Shown: one piece after another, positions 28,519 through 37,705 of the stretch
Position numbering within the stretch: the stretch's first letter is position 1
Layout of the letters: the number at the start of each line of letters is the position of its first letter
The notes under the pieces: generated by a model
Told to the model about the DNA's origin: nothing
Databases searched by the model: none
What the model saw: the letters and a program-made list of their open reading frames with translations, nothing else
From: Halobacteriovoraceae bacterium
Lineage (GTDB): Bacteria > Bdellovibrionota > Bacteriovoracia > Bacteriovoracales > Bacteriovoracaceae
Length of the DNA: 64,000 nt
Assembly: GCA_002713145.1 (NCBI GenBank)
Contig: PAVS01000006.1
Coordinates: 1 to 64,000, forward strand
Direction of reading: 5' to 3'
Translations under genes and position numbers: made by a program

Positions 28519-29273
28519 TCATTAACCTCCTCATCAATAATTCTTTTAAAGATAAAATAACTATGGTTCACCTGAATATCTCCTTTAGCCGAGCACATTT
28601 TAGATCTATTATCACAGCCATCAAAAAGCCCTCCTGTGAGGAGTGAGCCATAATGGTATTCATCATTGAGCCCTAGCATATGCCCAATTTCATGAGTCAT
28701 GATATCGAGCTTCCAGTCACGGGACCATCTGACATCATAAGGTCCATGGACGGGAGTGAAGATACTGGTCGAAACAGTTTTGACATTAAAGTGAGCTTTA
28801 AGGGGATCTTCTTCCGCTAAGAATCTAAATTGAACAGAAAAACTTAACAAGCTCTTATCAATTCCCTGTGTCCAATAGTCTGCAGCTTTTTTCAACATTT
28901 TGGTGAAATGAGCATAATCACCTGTTCTTGTATTTCTAAAATGGATTCGCACTTCAATAACAGCCGTGTCATCTTCTCTTAAGACATCATAAGCATATTT
29001 GCGAACAAACCTTCCTGCATAAGTCATTGTCCCTCTTACTTTTTTAGGGGCAGGGAGATGAGCGTTTTTAAGACTTTCAAAACTTGGATAGTAGGGATGG
29101 GAGTCAAACTCATGGCGTTGAAAAATTCTATTGAGATAACCTCCTATATAACCATTGTCGATTCTATAAGAGTTATAAACCTCATCTCTTACATACTGTC
29201 TTTCATCAGCAAAACCCAATGATACTAAAAAGCTGAGAGCGGTCATCAGTGTCGCAAGTTTGCGCATAAGCAT
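28515..29273 (-). CDS. Secreted zinc metalloprotease
   Basis: 'DIMTHEIGHMLGLNDEYHYG' HExxHxxGxxDE motif, signal peptide. Overlaps paralog A by 4 bp. Confidence 0.85.
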   Translation of the reverse strand: MLMRKLATLMTALSFLVSLGFADERQYVRDEVYNSYRIDNGYIGGYLNRIFQRHEFDSHPYYPSFESLKNAHLPAPKKVRGTMTYAGRFVRKYAYDVLREDDTAVIEVRIHFRNTRTGDYAHFTKMLKKAADYWTQGIDKSLLSFSVQFRFLAEEDPLKAHFNVKTVSTSIFTPVHGPYDVRWSRDWKLDIMTHEIGHMLGLNDEYHYGSLLTGGLFDGCDNRSKMCSAKGDIQVNHSYFIFKRIIDEEVNE

Positions 29274-29451
29274 AGGAGTCTCCTCGAATTAAAATTTGCC
29301 TGAGTATATGAGTTTGAGAGAAAAGATGATCTGCGAGATGTTTCGAAAATGTGTAGATATCGTTACATTCACAGAATGCCCCGCATGGGCCTGAGCATGT
29401 TGTTTTCCTGCAAAGAGCGAAAGCTAGACTCAAATCAGTACTGTGAATTAA

Positions 29452-30324
29452 TTACAATCTAAGGAGGTTGATCCCTTTGAGGGTTGGAGAATTTCTAAAT
29501 TTGAGTAAGTAGTTTTTCAATAATTCTTTTTTTACTCCACCACTTGGACTGGCGTGAATAAGAAAAATTTGACCATGCTCTTTAAGCATAAGCCCTTGGT
29601 GCGAGATATTAAGGTTCGTCCCGATTGTTTGCCGGAGATTCCAGTTAGGTCGTACAAAATTGACTACGTTTACACTTGAAACGTTATTTTTGAAAGTCCC
29701 CCAATTTTTTAATAGAGTGACAAGAGGTAAGTAATCTAGTGTGGCAAGTCTATTTGGTAGATGACGAGCTGAATTTCTAAGATCTTGAAGGATTGTGTTT
29801 CTTTGATTAAACGTAGCATTTGGAATTTGAATGCGGTCAATTTTATGCATCTTAATCCAATTTGCTTGTTCGATCATGGCCTGAGCTTCTAAGGTTCTAA
29901 AACCTAAGTCTGCAGTCACGTCTGTGAAGTAACCCAATTGCTCATTGGCATTGATCCAACTCAAACTGATAAAATGATGTCTCGTTAGATAAGAGATATA
30001 GCCATCTTGATAGCGGATATCTTGCATTTGTTTTTGAAAGTCATCATAATTATTATTTTGAGACAAAGAGATGATGGTTTCTACAAAAGTAGTGCAGTCA
30101 AATAGGTCAAAGCGATAGAGGGGATCTTGATCGTATTCACCAAACCTTCCTTCACCAAGTGGTCCTTTATCTCCATAGGGAAGATTGATAAATTTATGTG
30201 CCCAATGATGGTAGCGCTGATCCTTACTTAATGTGCTCACTTGAATTATTTCTTTGGCAATATCTTGCGCATATAGATTCGAACAAAGAAAAATAGTAAG
30301 TAAGAGAGGCCATATTAACTTCAT
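29452..30324 (-). CDS. DUF1460 (NlpC/P60-like amidase) secreted protein
   Basis: 'LPYGDKGPLGEGRFGEYDQDPLYRFDLFDCTTFVETIISLS', signal peptide. Confidence 0.88.
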   Translation of the reverse strand: MKLIWPLLLTIFLCSNLYAQDIAKEIIQVSTLSKDQRYHHWAHKFINLPYGDKGPLGEGRFGEYDQDPLYRFDLFDCTTFVETIISLSQNNNYDDFQKQMQDIRYQDGYISYLTRHHFISLSWINANEQLGYFTDVTADLGFRTLEAQAMIEQANWIKMHKIDRIQIPNATFNQRNTILQDLRNSARHLPNRLATLDYLPLVTLLKNWGTFKNNVSSVNVVNFVRPNWNLRQTIGTNLNISHQGLMLKEHGQIFLIHASPSGGVKKELLKNYLLKFRNSPTLKGINLLRL

Positions 30325-30383
30325 ATGGCCAAATTATTCATATTGAAATCATCTGACAAGTTGGACATAAGTCAGTGTAAATA

Positions 30384-30406
30384 TTATAGATTTAAAAAAT
30401 CTATAA
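30384..30406. terminator. Possible AT-rich hairpin/terminator TTATAGATTT-AAA-AAATCTATAA downstream of the 1116-aa gene
   Basis: Perfect 10-bp inverted repeat with 3-nt loop. No clear T-tract. Confidence 0.35.
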
Positions 30407-30420
30407 TTACAGAGCCTTAC

Positions 30421-33400
30421 CTAGTTAAAGATAGGAACAATGGCCCGAGGCCCTACCACTTCACTAAATTGTTCATAGACCACTCGCATGCGAGCGGGGG
30501 AGAGACCACCATTGGTTATAAGTCTTACTCCGCCTTCACCATATTGAGCTCCTTGCATATCTGTAGCAAAGACTAAGGAGCGCTGTTCTGCTGGAGTGAG
30601 GACTCCCTCAAGTCTTGATCTAAGCGCTTTTTCAAAACCTTCACCTTCTGTGGCTACAATAGCCCTGGTCGATGTGTTATCAATTCCATCACGGAAAAAA
30701 CTGATACGCATACTTGAGGGGACATTATTACGTGCTTGCTCCAGTACTATTTCGTCTCTAATTTCTCTGGAAAGAGGTTGGTTCGGAATCGCCACCAGAT
30801 CATCACCACTGATAGTGATTTCTCCGCGAATATTATGGCGAGTAAAAACTGCTTCTAAGGCAGACCTAGCACCTTCTTTAATTTCATCTAGTCTCGCGGT
30901 ATATTCCGCCTCCAATCTTCTTGTTCTCACTATGGCCTGTTCCAAAGTTATTCCTCTCGACAGGGCTTCTGCTGTAGCCTGAGCATTATGACTTCCTACT
31001 CCAGCGAAATCGATTGTAAGTCCACCGTTGTCGGCCAAATCAAAATTGTGTTGAACTCGACTTTCAATAAGTAGACCTGGAGAAAAATCATCTACACGAT
31101 TAAAATACATCATGAGCTCTGTTGCATGGGCGGTATTCATACGTGGGTCTAAATTATATCTTCTGTTGAGTATCCTTGCGATCTCGCCAGGGTTATTCTT
31201 CTTTCTCAATAATTCAAAAACTTCTGGTGTAGGAACCCGTGATATCCCATTTGTAATTTGCATCATCAGAGGACTATTTCCCCAAACTTCCTCAATATTC
31301 TTTCTATAGTCTTCAACATGTTTCCATGAATCTCTGATTGTTTTCCATGAAGTTCCTGGAGGAAACCTTGCCTGGACATTTGCTTGATCAGCTGTTCTCG
31401 CCACCCCGAAACCAAACCAGTTTTCTCCTCGAGCTGAATCAGTTAGAGATGTAAGCCCTCTGTTATTTAAAAAAGCAGTGAACTCGACTTCTACATTTTC
31501 CATCATAGCACTGATTTCTTGCATGTATCTCGATTCCTGACCTGGAGGACCTTGGATAGCAAAACGAATTCCTTTATAATCTGAATAAGTTTCAATATTA
31601 AAGTCTATGTCAGGATGACGTGCTCTAAATCCAGCTAGAGCATCTTGCACGATCTCATGGTGCTTATTATTGATAGCATCGATAAGTGGTTTGTTATCCA
31701 ACATATCATTTAATTCTTTTAAACGTTGATTTTGAATATCAAGAAAAAAGAGTCCCGGAGGATTGTCCGTTGCCCTAGCAAGTCTTATAAAATTTGCATT
31801 TTGCTCAGGGGTGCTATTAGTTCTCAGATAATAATTATTCATAAAATCATCTTCGACAATTTGACTTGCTTGAGGTGGGGGAGTTGCTGCAGATGGGTTA
31901 GGAGTGCTCACTCTCGAAGGGACGATTCCTGAATCATCAAGTCTTCTTATAATACCTTCAATTTCAGTAGGGGTGAAGTTATCATCACCTGCTCTCAATA
32001 ATGTTCTTAATCTTTGATTGCGCCTTATTAAAGAGAGGTTTCCAGTATAGATTTCTTCAAGTTGTGTTTTTTGAGAAGGAGTAAGTGCTGTTCCTGATAT
32101 ATCTTCGAAAAAAACGACTCTTTGATTGGGAGTCAATTCTGCCAGCTGCTCTGGAGTTAAGTTTGTCTCTCCTGGAATAATTCCTTTGGCCCTAAGTTCT
32201 GTCCTTGCGGCTTGAACTTGCTCGCGGGTGAGGGCAAAGTCTGAAGGAGTAAATTCCCCTTGCACTTGAATCGTTTGAGAAGAAGGAATCTCTACATCGT
32301 TGGCAAGTCTTCTCTCAATTCTACTCGTCGTGACTTCCATGAGGTCGTCAACTGCATCTTGATCACCCCCACTCAGTCTGTTGATTCTTCTTATTGATTG
32401 AATCGTATCAATACTTGCTGCCCCAAAGCCAACAAGGCCAATAAGACAGCCTGCTGTATTTGCTTCTGCCATAATTTCATAATACTGCTTTTCAGCGTTA
32501 CAGCTAGGATGAGACTTTGAAGTTAAATATTCTGAACTAAAACATTCACGGTTAACATCTGCGTAAACAGTGGCCACATCATATGTAGCAAGACCACCCA
32601 ATAACAGTCTTCCCGCATGAGAACTGGTTATTCCTCTACCGATCGCTTTTGTAACATTGGTAGAAAGTTGTCCACCGGATCTTATCAGTTGTCCTGCCCG
32701 TGTTGAACCTATTGCAGTTGATATGGCCGATCTAGCGTAGGAAGCTATTCTCATGGTGGCAATAAAATAAGGAGTAAATAATCCTCCAGAGATGGCCATC
32801 ATTACAGCTGCTAACAAAATTTGCGCACCTGTATGGACGATTTCCCCTCGCTCTTGAGAGCGGTAACGGCACATATACTCTGATTCAGCAAAACTCTCGA
32901 GATTATTATCAACCAGCAAATTATCGATAACACCCGTTTGCATAAGATCTCTTTTGGTGCGCATATTGATATCAAAGATAGGGTGATCAGGATCTGTACC
33001 TGGATTTGAGAGGGCATCTATTCTACTGAAAGCAGAATTAGCCTCGCTTGTTAGCTGGTTGAGAACCACTTGATGATAAGCTGCTTTGAAAGCTGATTCA
33101 TTCATATTTTGTCTGGCAGCTCTTTGTAGAAATGATTTCATGGCATCTCTATTACCTAGAGGTACTGAAGCACAGAGTTTAGCAATTTCTGCTTCGTGAG
33201 GACCTTTAGCGGTAGAAGCTCTTTCGTATATATTTGTGATACGCCCATCAGAAGTAGGTGCGGTAGACATGGCAGCAGCTCTTAATTGTCGATCGCGATC
33301 TTCTGATATTGTGTCCACAGAATTTACTTCTCCTCTAAGTTCTGTTTTGATTTGGGAGAAGGCCACCCATGCACGCTCTTGCATATCCGTATGTTTTTGG

Positions 33401-33771
33401 GGGTCATTGCGATAGTTTCTATAGAAACTAACCTGGCATTGATTAAATTTATAAACATCCAGTGCAGCCGTTTGAAACACAATATTATCTGTGACTTGTT
33501 GGAAAACTGCTGGTGTTAGAGAGTTATCACCCCAAGAATTATCTCCATCGTGCATATAGCCCAGATGCCCTTGAACTTGAAGGCCACATCTGACTTGACG
33601 ATATTCATCTAGATTAGCGTGAGGATCACAGGTTCTGTTGCCAACTAAGCGATCATAAATCCTACCGAATCTGGCGTCGGCATTTTCTATAATTCCATTT
33701 TGTGCCACCTGACCAAAAACATTGGTGGTGATAAAACAAATTAATGTGAGGCTAACTATAAAGAATTTCAC
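30421..33771 (-). CDS. Large secreted/membrane-associated modular protein, 1116 aa (Cys-rich N-module with hydrophobic segments plus long C-terminal extension)
   Basis: GTG start, signal peptide, hydrophobic 'GAQILLAAVMMAISGGLF'. N-terminal half aligns by Cys pattern with the ORF at 36378. Confidence 0.85.
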   Translation of the reverse strand: MKFFIVSLTLICFITTNVFGQVAQNGIIENADARFGRIYDRLVGNRTCDPHANLDEYRQVRCGLQVQGHLGYMHDGDNSWGDNSLTPAVFQQVTDNIVFQTAALDVYKFNQCQVSFYRNYRNDPQKHTDMQERAWVAFSQIKTELRGEVNSVDTISEDRDRQLRAAAMSTAPTSDGRITNIYERASTAKGPHEAEIAKLCASVPLGNRDAMKSFLQRAARQNMNESAFKAAYHQVVLNQLTSEANSAFSRIDALSNPGTDPDHPIFDINMRTKRDLMQTGVIDNLLVDNNLESFAESEYMCRYRSQERGEIVHTGAQILLAAVMMAISGGLFTPYFIATMRIASYARSAISTAIGSTRAGQLIRSGGQLSTNVTKAIGRGITSSHAGRLLLGGLATYDVATVYADVNRECFSSEYLTSKSHPSCNAEKQYYEIMAEANTAGCLIGLVGFGAASIDTIQSIRRINRLSGGDQDAVDDLMEVTTSRIERRLANDVEIPSSQTIQVQGEFTPSDFALTREQVQAARTELRAKGIIPGETNLTPEQLAELTPNQRVVFFEDISGTALTPSQKTQLEEIYTGNLSLIRRNQRLRTLLRAGDDNFTPTEIEGIIRRLDDSGIVPSRVSTPNPSAATPPPQASQIVEDDFMNNYYLRTNSTPEQNANFIRLARATDNPPGLFFLDIQNQRLKELNDMLDNKPLIDAINNKHHEIVQDALAGFRARHPDIDFNIETYSDYKGIRFAIQGPPGQESRYMQEISAMMENVEVEFTAFLNNRGLTSLTDSARGENWFGFGVARTADQANVQARFPPGTSWKTIRDSWKHVEDYRKNIEEVWGNSPLMMQITNGISRVPTPEVFELLRKKNNPGEIARILNRRYNLDPRMNTAHATELMMYFNRVDDFSPGLLIESRVQHNFDLADNGGLTIDFAGVGSHNAQATAEALSRGITLEQAIVRTRRLEAEYTARLDEIKEGARSALEAVFTRHNIRGEITISGDDLVAIPNQPLSREIRDEIVLEQARNNVPSSMRISFFRDGIDNTSTRAIVATEGEGFEKALRSRLEGVLTPAEQRSLVFATDMQGAQYGEGGVRLITNGGLSPARMRVVYEQFSEVVGPRAIVPIFN

Positions 33772-33775
33772 GATT

Positions 33776-33828
33776 CTTTATCGGAATTAAGGAGATGACA
33801 ATTAATGTATTTCCTTAATCCGATAAAG
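33776..33828. promoter_or_regulatory. Long stem-loop immediately upstream of the 1116-aa gene start
   Basis: Arms CTTTATCGGAATTAAGGA (33776-33793) and TCCTTAATCCGATAAAG (33812-33828): 17 bp with a 1-nt bulge, 18-nt loop, 4 nt from the GTG start. Confidence 0.7.
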
Positions 33829-33852
33829 ATTTTTTAATAAGATTTTAGGTAC

Positions 33853-35142
33853 TTAGCGTTTTCTAAGTGAACTTAATGGCATCGCCACGTCTGGACGGTA
33901 ATTATCAATGTCTACAATGGCCCATCCGTTATCGAAAAGATGCTCAATATCACCTTTTCTGCCACGGCTATCATAAACATCATCATCTTCTTCCCAGCCT
34001 TGAAAGTATTCAACTTCACGACCAAGATCTTCTACTCTGGCCATGACATCGTCAGCACCTTCCAGATCAACTCTTACCATACCGTCAGAGTAAACTTCTT
34101 CAATTTCTCCCCGCCATCTATTTGCATAAAGAACTTTTGTTCCCTCTCTAAATCCTCGGTAAGAACGAACTTCTCTTGGTGGCTCAACTGGAGAGATCAC
34201 TCGTCCGTCATCACCTCTAACCGGTGTGGCCGGAAGTACCGGAACAACTCTATCCCAACGACGTCTGAGAGCATCTTTATAGGCAATTTTCATTTGGTTT
34301 TCTCTATAACCCCAAGTTTGTTGTCTATCTTCAGCAAGGTTTTCTAACTGGTAAGGTTGCCAGTAGTATTGACTTGAGAACATGAAGTAACAATACTCTC
34401 GTCCACTTCCATTCTCACGCTCATACATAGTATAACTTTTAACTTCTCTACACTGGGCTTTATTTTGAATAAAGATATTTTTCCAGTTCTCTACGTTGTA
34501 TGGAATTTTCGTAAAACCACGGTCAAGAACATATCTTTTGTTAGCATCATTAACATGAGTATAAGGGGCCACGTGGAACCACCACTTATATCTAAACTCA
34601 CGGATATATTTTCTAGAAAAATAAATCCAAAGTTTACCAAGGTTAACTCTGTTATAAGCTAGTGCTTCATAAGTCCACATATGAGCTCTATTATAGCACT
34701 GAGAATCATCATGGGTGCCACCTTTCATACCGTTCATTACTTTTTGAGCGGCATCGTAGCTAGGTAGCATAGAAATATTGGCATTCTCAAGTGGATCTAG
34801 CGTTCTAAATTTTTGACCTTCAAATCCTTCTGGCGAATACATCTGCTTAATCTGGGGTCTCGCTCTTTCAGTGATAATAGCATCTGCAATAAGGTCAGGA
34901 GCTTGAGTATTATTTGAGATCTTAGTGATACTCACTTTGCTCTGAGAATTCATGGCATCGGTTAAGGTGTCAATCAGTTCAAGATTTGATTCTTCGACTT
35001 CAATAATCTCTCCGTTATCAAGAAAAACACTATAGCTATCTTGGCTCAACTCGCCCGGGGCATGAATTTGTTTAACTTGATAATCAGCATAAGCTGAAAG
35101 GGTTAAGATAAGTGTTAAAATTAAAATTTTTGGTGTACTCAC
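33853..35142 (-). CDS. Secreted protein-glutaminase-like protein, paralog B, with tandem SH3/Tudor-like C-terminal repeats
   Basis: 'SQCYNRAHMW', 'KWWFHVAPY', 'YVLDRGF'; C-terminal repeats 'GTKVLYANRWRGEIEEVYSDGMVRVDL' / 'DDVYDSRGRKGDIEHLFDNGWAIVDI'. Confidence 0.75.
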   Translation of the reverse strand: MSTPKILILTLILTLSAYADYQVKQIHAPGELSQDSYSVFLDNGEIIEVEESNLELIDTLTDAMNSQSKVSITKISNNTQAPDLIADAIITERARPQIKQMYSPEGFEGQKFRTLDPLENANISMLPSYDAAQKVMNGMKGGTHDDSQCYNRAHMWTYEALAYNRVNLGKLWIYFSRKYIREFRYKWWFHVAPYTHVNDANKRYVLDRGFTKIPYNVENWKNIFIQNKAQCREVKSYTMYERENGSGREYCYFMFSSQYYWQPYQLENLAEDRQQTWGYRENQMKIAYKDALRRRWDRVVPVLPATPVRGDDGRVISPVEPPREVRSYRGFREGTKVLYANRWRGEIEEVYSDGMVRVDLEGADDVMARVEDLGREVEYFQGWEEDDDVYDSRGRKGDIEHLFDNGWAIVDIDNYRPDVAMPLSSLRKR

Positions 35143-35266
35143 AATATTCCTCTCTTTTGTTTAAGCTTGTTCTCTCTGAGTCTATTTAAATTCTAAACTT
35201 TGTATAGCAAAACTGTTGGTTGTTAATATAACTACACACGAGCTTAAATAAGCCTTTGCATATTTT

Positions 35267-36223
35267 CTATTTGAAGAGTGAAGTGATCAATGGAACTCTT
35301 CTGAAGTTCACTCTTCTTGGTCTCATCATTACTTTTAAAACTCGCAACTGATAGGCAATATGTCTCTCAAAAGGTAGCATCGCCACACTGGTGAGCACGA
35401 TCATGCATCCTAGCAATCCATTAGCGGTTAAGGTTTCATTGAAAACGATAAAGCCTAGGATCGCTGCTGCAGGAGATTCAAAAAGAAAGATAAGACTTAT
35501 TTTATGAGGAGCTATTTGCTCTTGAGATTTTACTTGCAAGAAAAAAGCAAGAGCTGTGGATAAAACTCCCATGAATACCAACCCCCAAAAACTAGTGGGG
35601 TTAGCTATAAAGTTTGAAGTTAACTGCGTTATGTTTTGTCCACCCTCAAGTAAAAAAGCCAGGGGAAGGGTAATCAGACAGACAAAAAATAATTGAATAA
35701 GATTGAATTGACCCAGATTAAAATTTCTACTGAATTTCGATACGGCAATAATATGGCCGGCAGAAGCAAAAGCACATAAAAGGGTTAAAAAATCACCTAA
35801 ATTTAAATTAGCAAAATCTAGATCTAAGAGCAGTAACACCCCTAAAAATGCGATGATAAGTAAGCCCCAATAAGTCTTTGAGAGCCTGTTTTTGAAAAAA
35901 TAAAAACTCAAAAGCGGGGTGATAAACGCATAGAGAATAGTTATAAAGCCACTTTTGGCCACAGTTGTATATTCTAATCCTTTGATTTGTAAAAACATAA
36001 TCATGGAGAGAAAGAAGGCACAAATAAAAATTTGAAAATACCCACCCCATGCAATTTTCTTTTTCTTGATAAAAAATAAAGCGGGGAGAGTGACAGCAAA
36101 GGCAATAGCAAAGCGGCCAAAAGTCACCCACATGGCACCAAGTTCTTCCAGGCCGTAACGACTTCCAATAAAACCTGCCCCCCAAAGAAGCGCTGTGAAT
36201 ATAGCGTAGATATAAGCTATCAT
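35267..36223 (-). CDS. EamA/DMT family transporter (start at 36223 preferred over the ORF start 36337)
   Basis: 10-TM DMT pattern from 'MIAYIYAIFTALLWGAGFIGSRYGLEELGAMWVTFGRF'. Confidence 0.88.
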   Translation of the reverse strand: MIAYIYAIFTALLWGAGFIGSRYGLEELGAMWVTFGRFAIAFAVTLPALFFIKKKKIAWGGYFQIFICAFFLSMIMFLQIKGLEYTTVAKSGFITILYAFITPLLSFYFFKNRLSKTYWGLLIIAFLGVLLLLDLDFANLNLGDFLTLLCAFASAGHIIAVSKFSRNFNLGQFNLIQLFFVCLITLPLAFLLEGGQNITQLTSNFIANPTSFWGLVFMGVLSTALAFFLQVKSQEQIAPHKISLIFLFESPAAAILGFIVFNETLTANGLLGCMIVLTSVAMLPFERHIAYQLRVLKVMMRPRRVNFRRVPLITSLFK

Positions 36224-36377
36224 GGTGAGGAAATATAAAGTAATGTCTATGCTTTGGCTAAACTCATCAGTAATTCTTACATGGCTATGTGACCAATAAT
36301 ATTGGAAACTTAAGAAAACTTGAAGAAATCTACACACTTTTAATACTCAAGGTAAAAAAACCGATAAGAACAACAGA

Positions 36378-37700
36378 ATGGCTAAAGTTTTCATCATGAT
36401 ATTTTTTGTTCATTATACTGCTCTGGCCTATAGTTCAGAGATTATTCGCAGCTATAATCAAATCCGCTTAGATGCCAACGCAGGGGTGAGTCTTTTCTTA
36501 GGAAATGCTGGAAGAACCTGTGCTGAAAACACATTGGCCAACTGGCATCATAATCAAGTGAGCTGTGGAGAGCAACCAAGCTCTGATGAATTAAGTGACC
36601 TCTCACAATTTTTGAATAATGTTAATTTAAATCTAAGAGAAAAACAGTTTATTACCAGAGCGAGAAACGAGCAATTATCCCATCTTAATTGTGAAATAAA
36701 TCAGCTGCAATCTTTTAGACCAAACGGTATTTTTAAAAGTTTTTATCGTGACCTTATGAAATCACTCTGTATTCGTATTCCTGATCTTCGAGCACATTAT
36801 CAAAAAATGGCCGCCCTAAGAGATGAAGTTAAAGTTTATGATAACTTGTTAGATCCACCGGGAAAAGATTATTACAATCCTTTTTTTGAAGATCAAAAAA
36901 ATGAATGGAGAGAGAAAAAGGAAAAATTATTTGCAGACTATAGAGTTGAGCAAAGTAAATTTGAGCTTATTAAATCTTCCACTTGGCGTTTTGGTGACCC
37001 TATCATGCTAGGTTATATCCATAAGGCGATGGATGATAACGAGGTCTACCAAAGAATATGTCAGGGGGGAAATCCTAACACCAATTCAGCAACCCAAACT
37101 GAGATCTACCAAGAGTTTTATCGTAATGTAATAGGTCCCATGTTGTCTCAAGCGCGAGAAGATAAAGCCTCGCTAAGAAGTAGCACTGCAGATATTGGCC
37201 CCAAGCAAATGAATATGCTGCTGAATAGAAGTTCATGGGAAAATTATTTAGATCAAGATCTGTCTCGTAATGAAAATGAACTTCTTATGTGTCATATTGA
37301 TAGACGCTATTTAAGTGGAAATGATCTCACTAATAATGTTTTAGGGGTCGCCTCTTTTGCAACGGGAGGTCCTTTTCTTTTTTTAAAAGCTGCAAGATGG
37401 TTAAGATTTGCAGGTAAATTTAAAAATGTTCGCATGCCTTGGTGGGGTAATGTTTTAGTGCTTGCCCCTGGGATTCCTTTTTCACTTAATGTCGCCCAAG
37501 ATGCTTGCACTGAACCAGAACAGGCTTATGAAGTTCATGCACCCACTTGTCCCATGTCTTCAGGGGGTGGTTTAGATATCAATAGAATGGTTCAAATTGA
37601 ACGCACCAAATTAGCAAATTTAAACTGTGCTCTGGGTGCTACCGTAGGAATTATTTCACCTAGCTTGGCTTATTTAGTTAACCAAGCAGTGGGAAACTAA
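36378..37700 (+). CDS. Secreted/membrane Cys-rich protein, 440 aa, related to the N-terminal module of the 1116-aa protein
   Basis: Shared Cys contexts 'RTCAENTL...VSCGEQ', 'LLMCHIDRRY', 'ACTEPEQAYEVHAPTC', 'LNCALGATVGI'. Confidence 0.8.
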   Translation: MAKVFIMIFFVHYTALAYSSEIIRSYNQIRLDANAGVSLFLGNAGRTCAENTLANWHHNQVSCGEQPSSDELSDLSQFLNNVNLNLREKQFITRARNEQLSHLNCEINQLQSFRPNGIFKSFYRDLMKSLCIRIPDLRAHYQKMAALRDEVKVYDNLLDPPGKDYYNPFFEDQKNEWREKKEKLFADYRVEQSKFELIKSSTWRFGDPIMLGYIHKAMDDNEVYQRICQGGNPNTNSATQTEIYQEFYRNVIGPMLSQAREDKASLRSSTADIGPKQMNMLLNRSSWENYLDQDLSRNENELLMCHIDRRYLSGNDLTNNVLGVASFATGGPFLFLKAARWLRFAGKFKNVRMPWWGNVLVLAPGIPFSLNVAQDACTEPEQAYEVHAPTCPMSSGGGLDINRMVQIERTKLANLNCALGATVGIISPSLAYLVNQAVGN

Positions 37701-37705
37701 AGTCT

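Noticed and set aside
29206-29433. 75-aa minus ORF with several Cys (CRKTTCSGPCGAFCECND)
   Set aside because: Overlaps the start and leader of the metalloprotease gene; poor start context. The Cys cluster is tempting but unsupported.
33940-34662. Plus-strand ORFs opposite deamidase-like paralog B
   Set aside because: Antisense to a conserved secreted protein; compositionally shadow-like.
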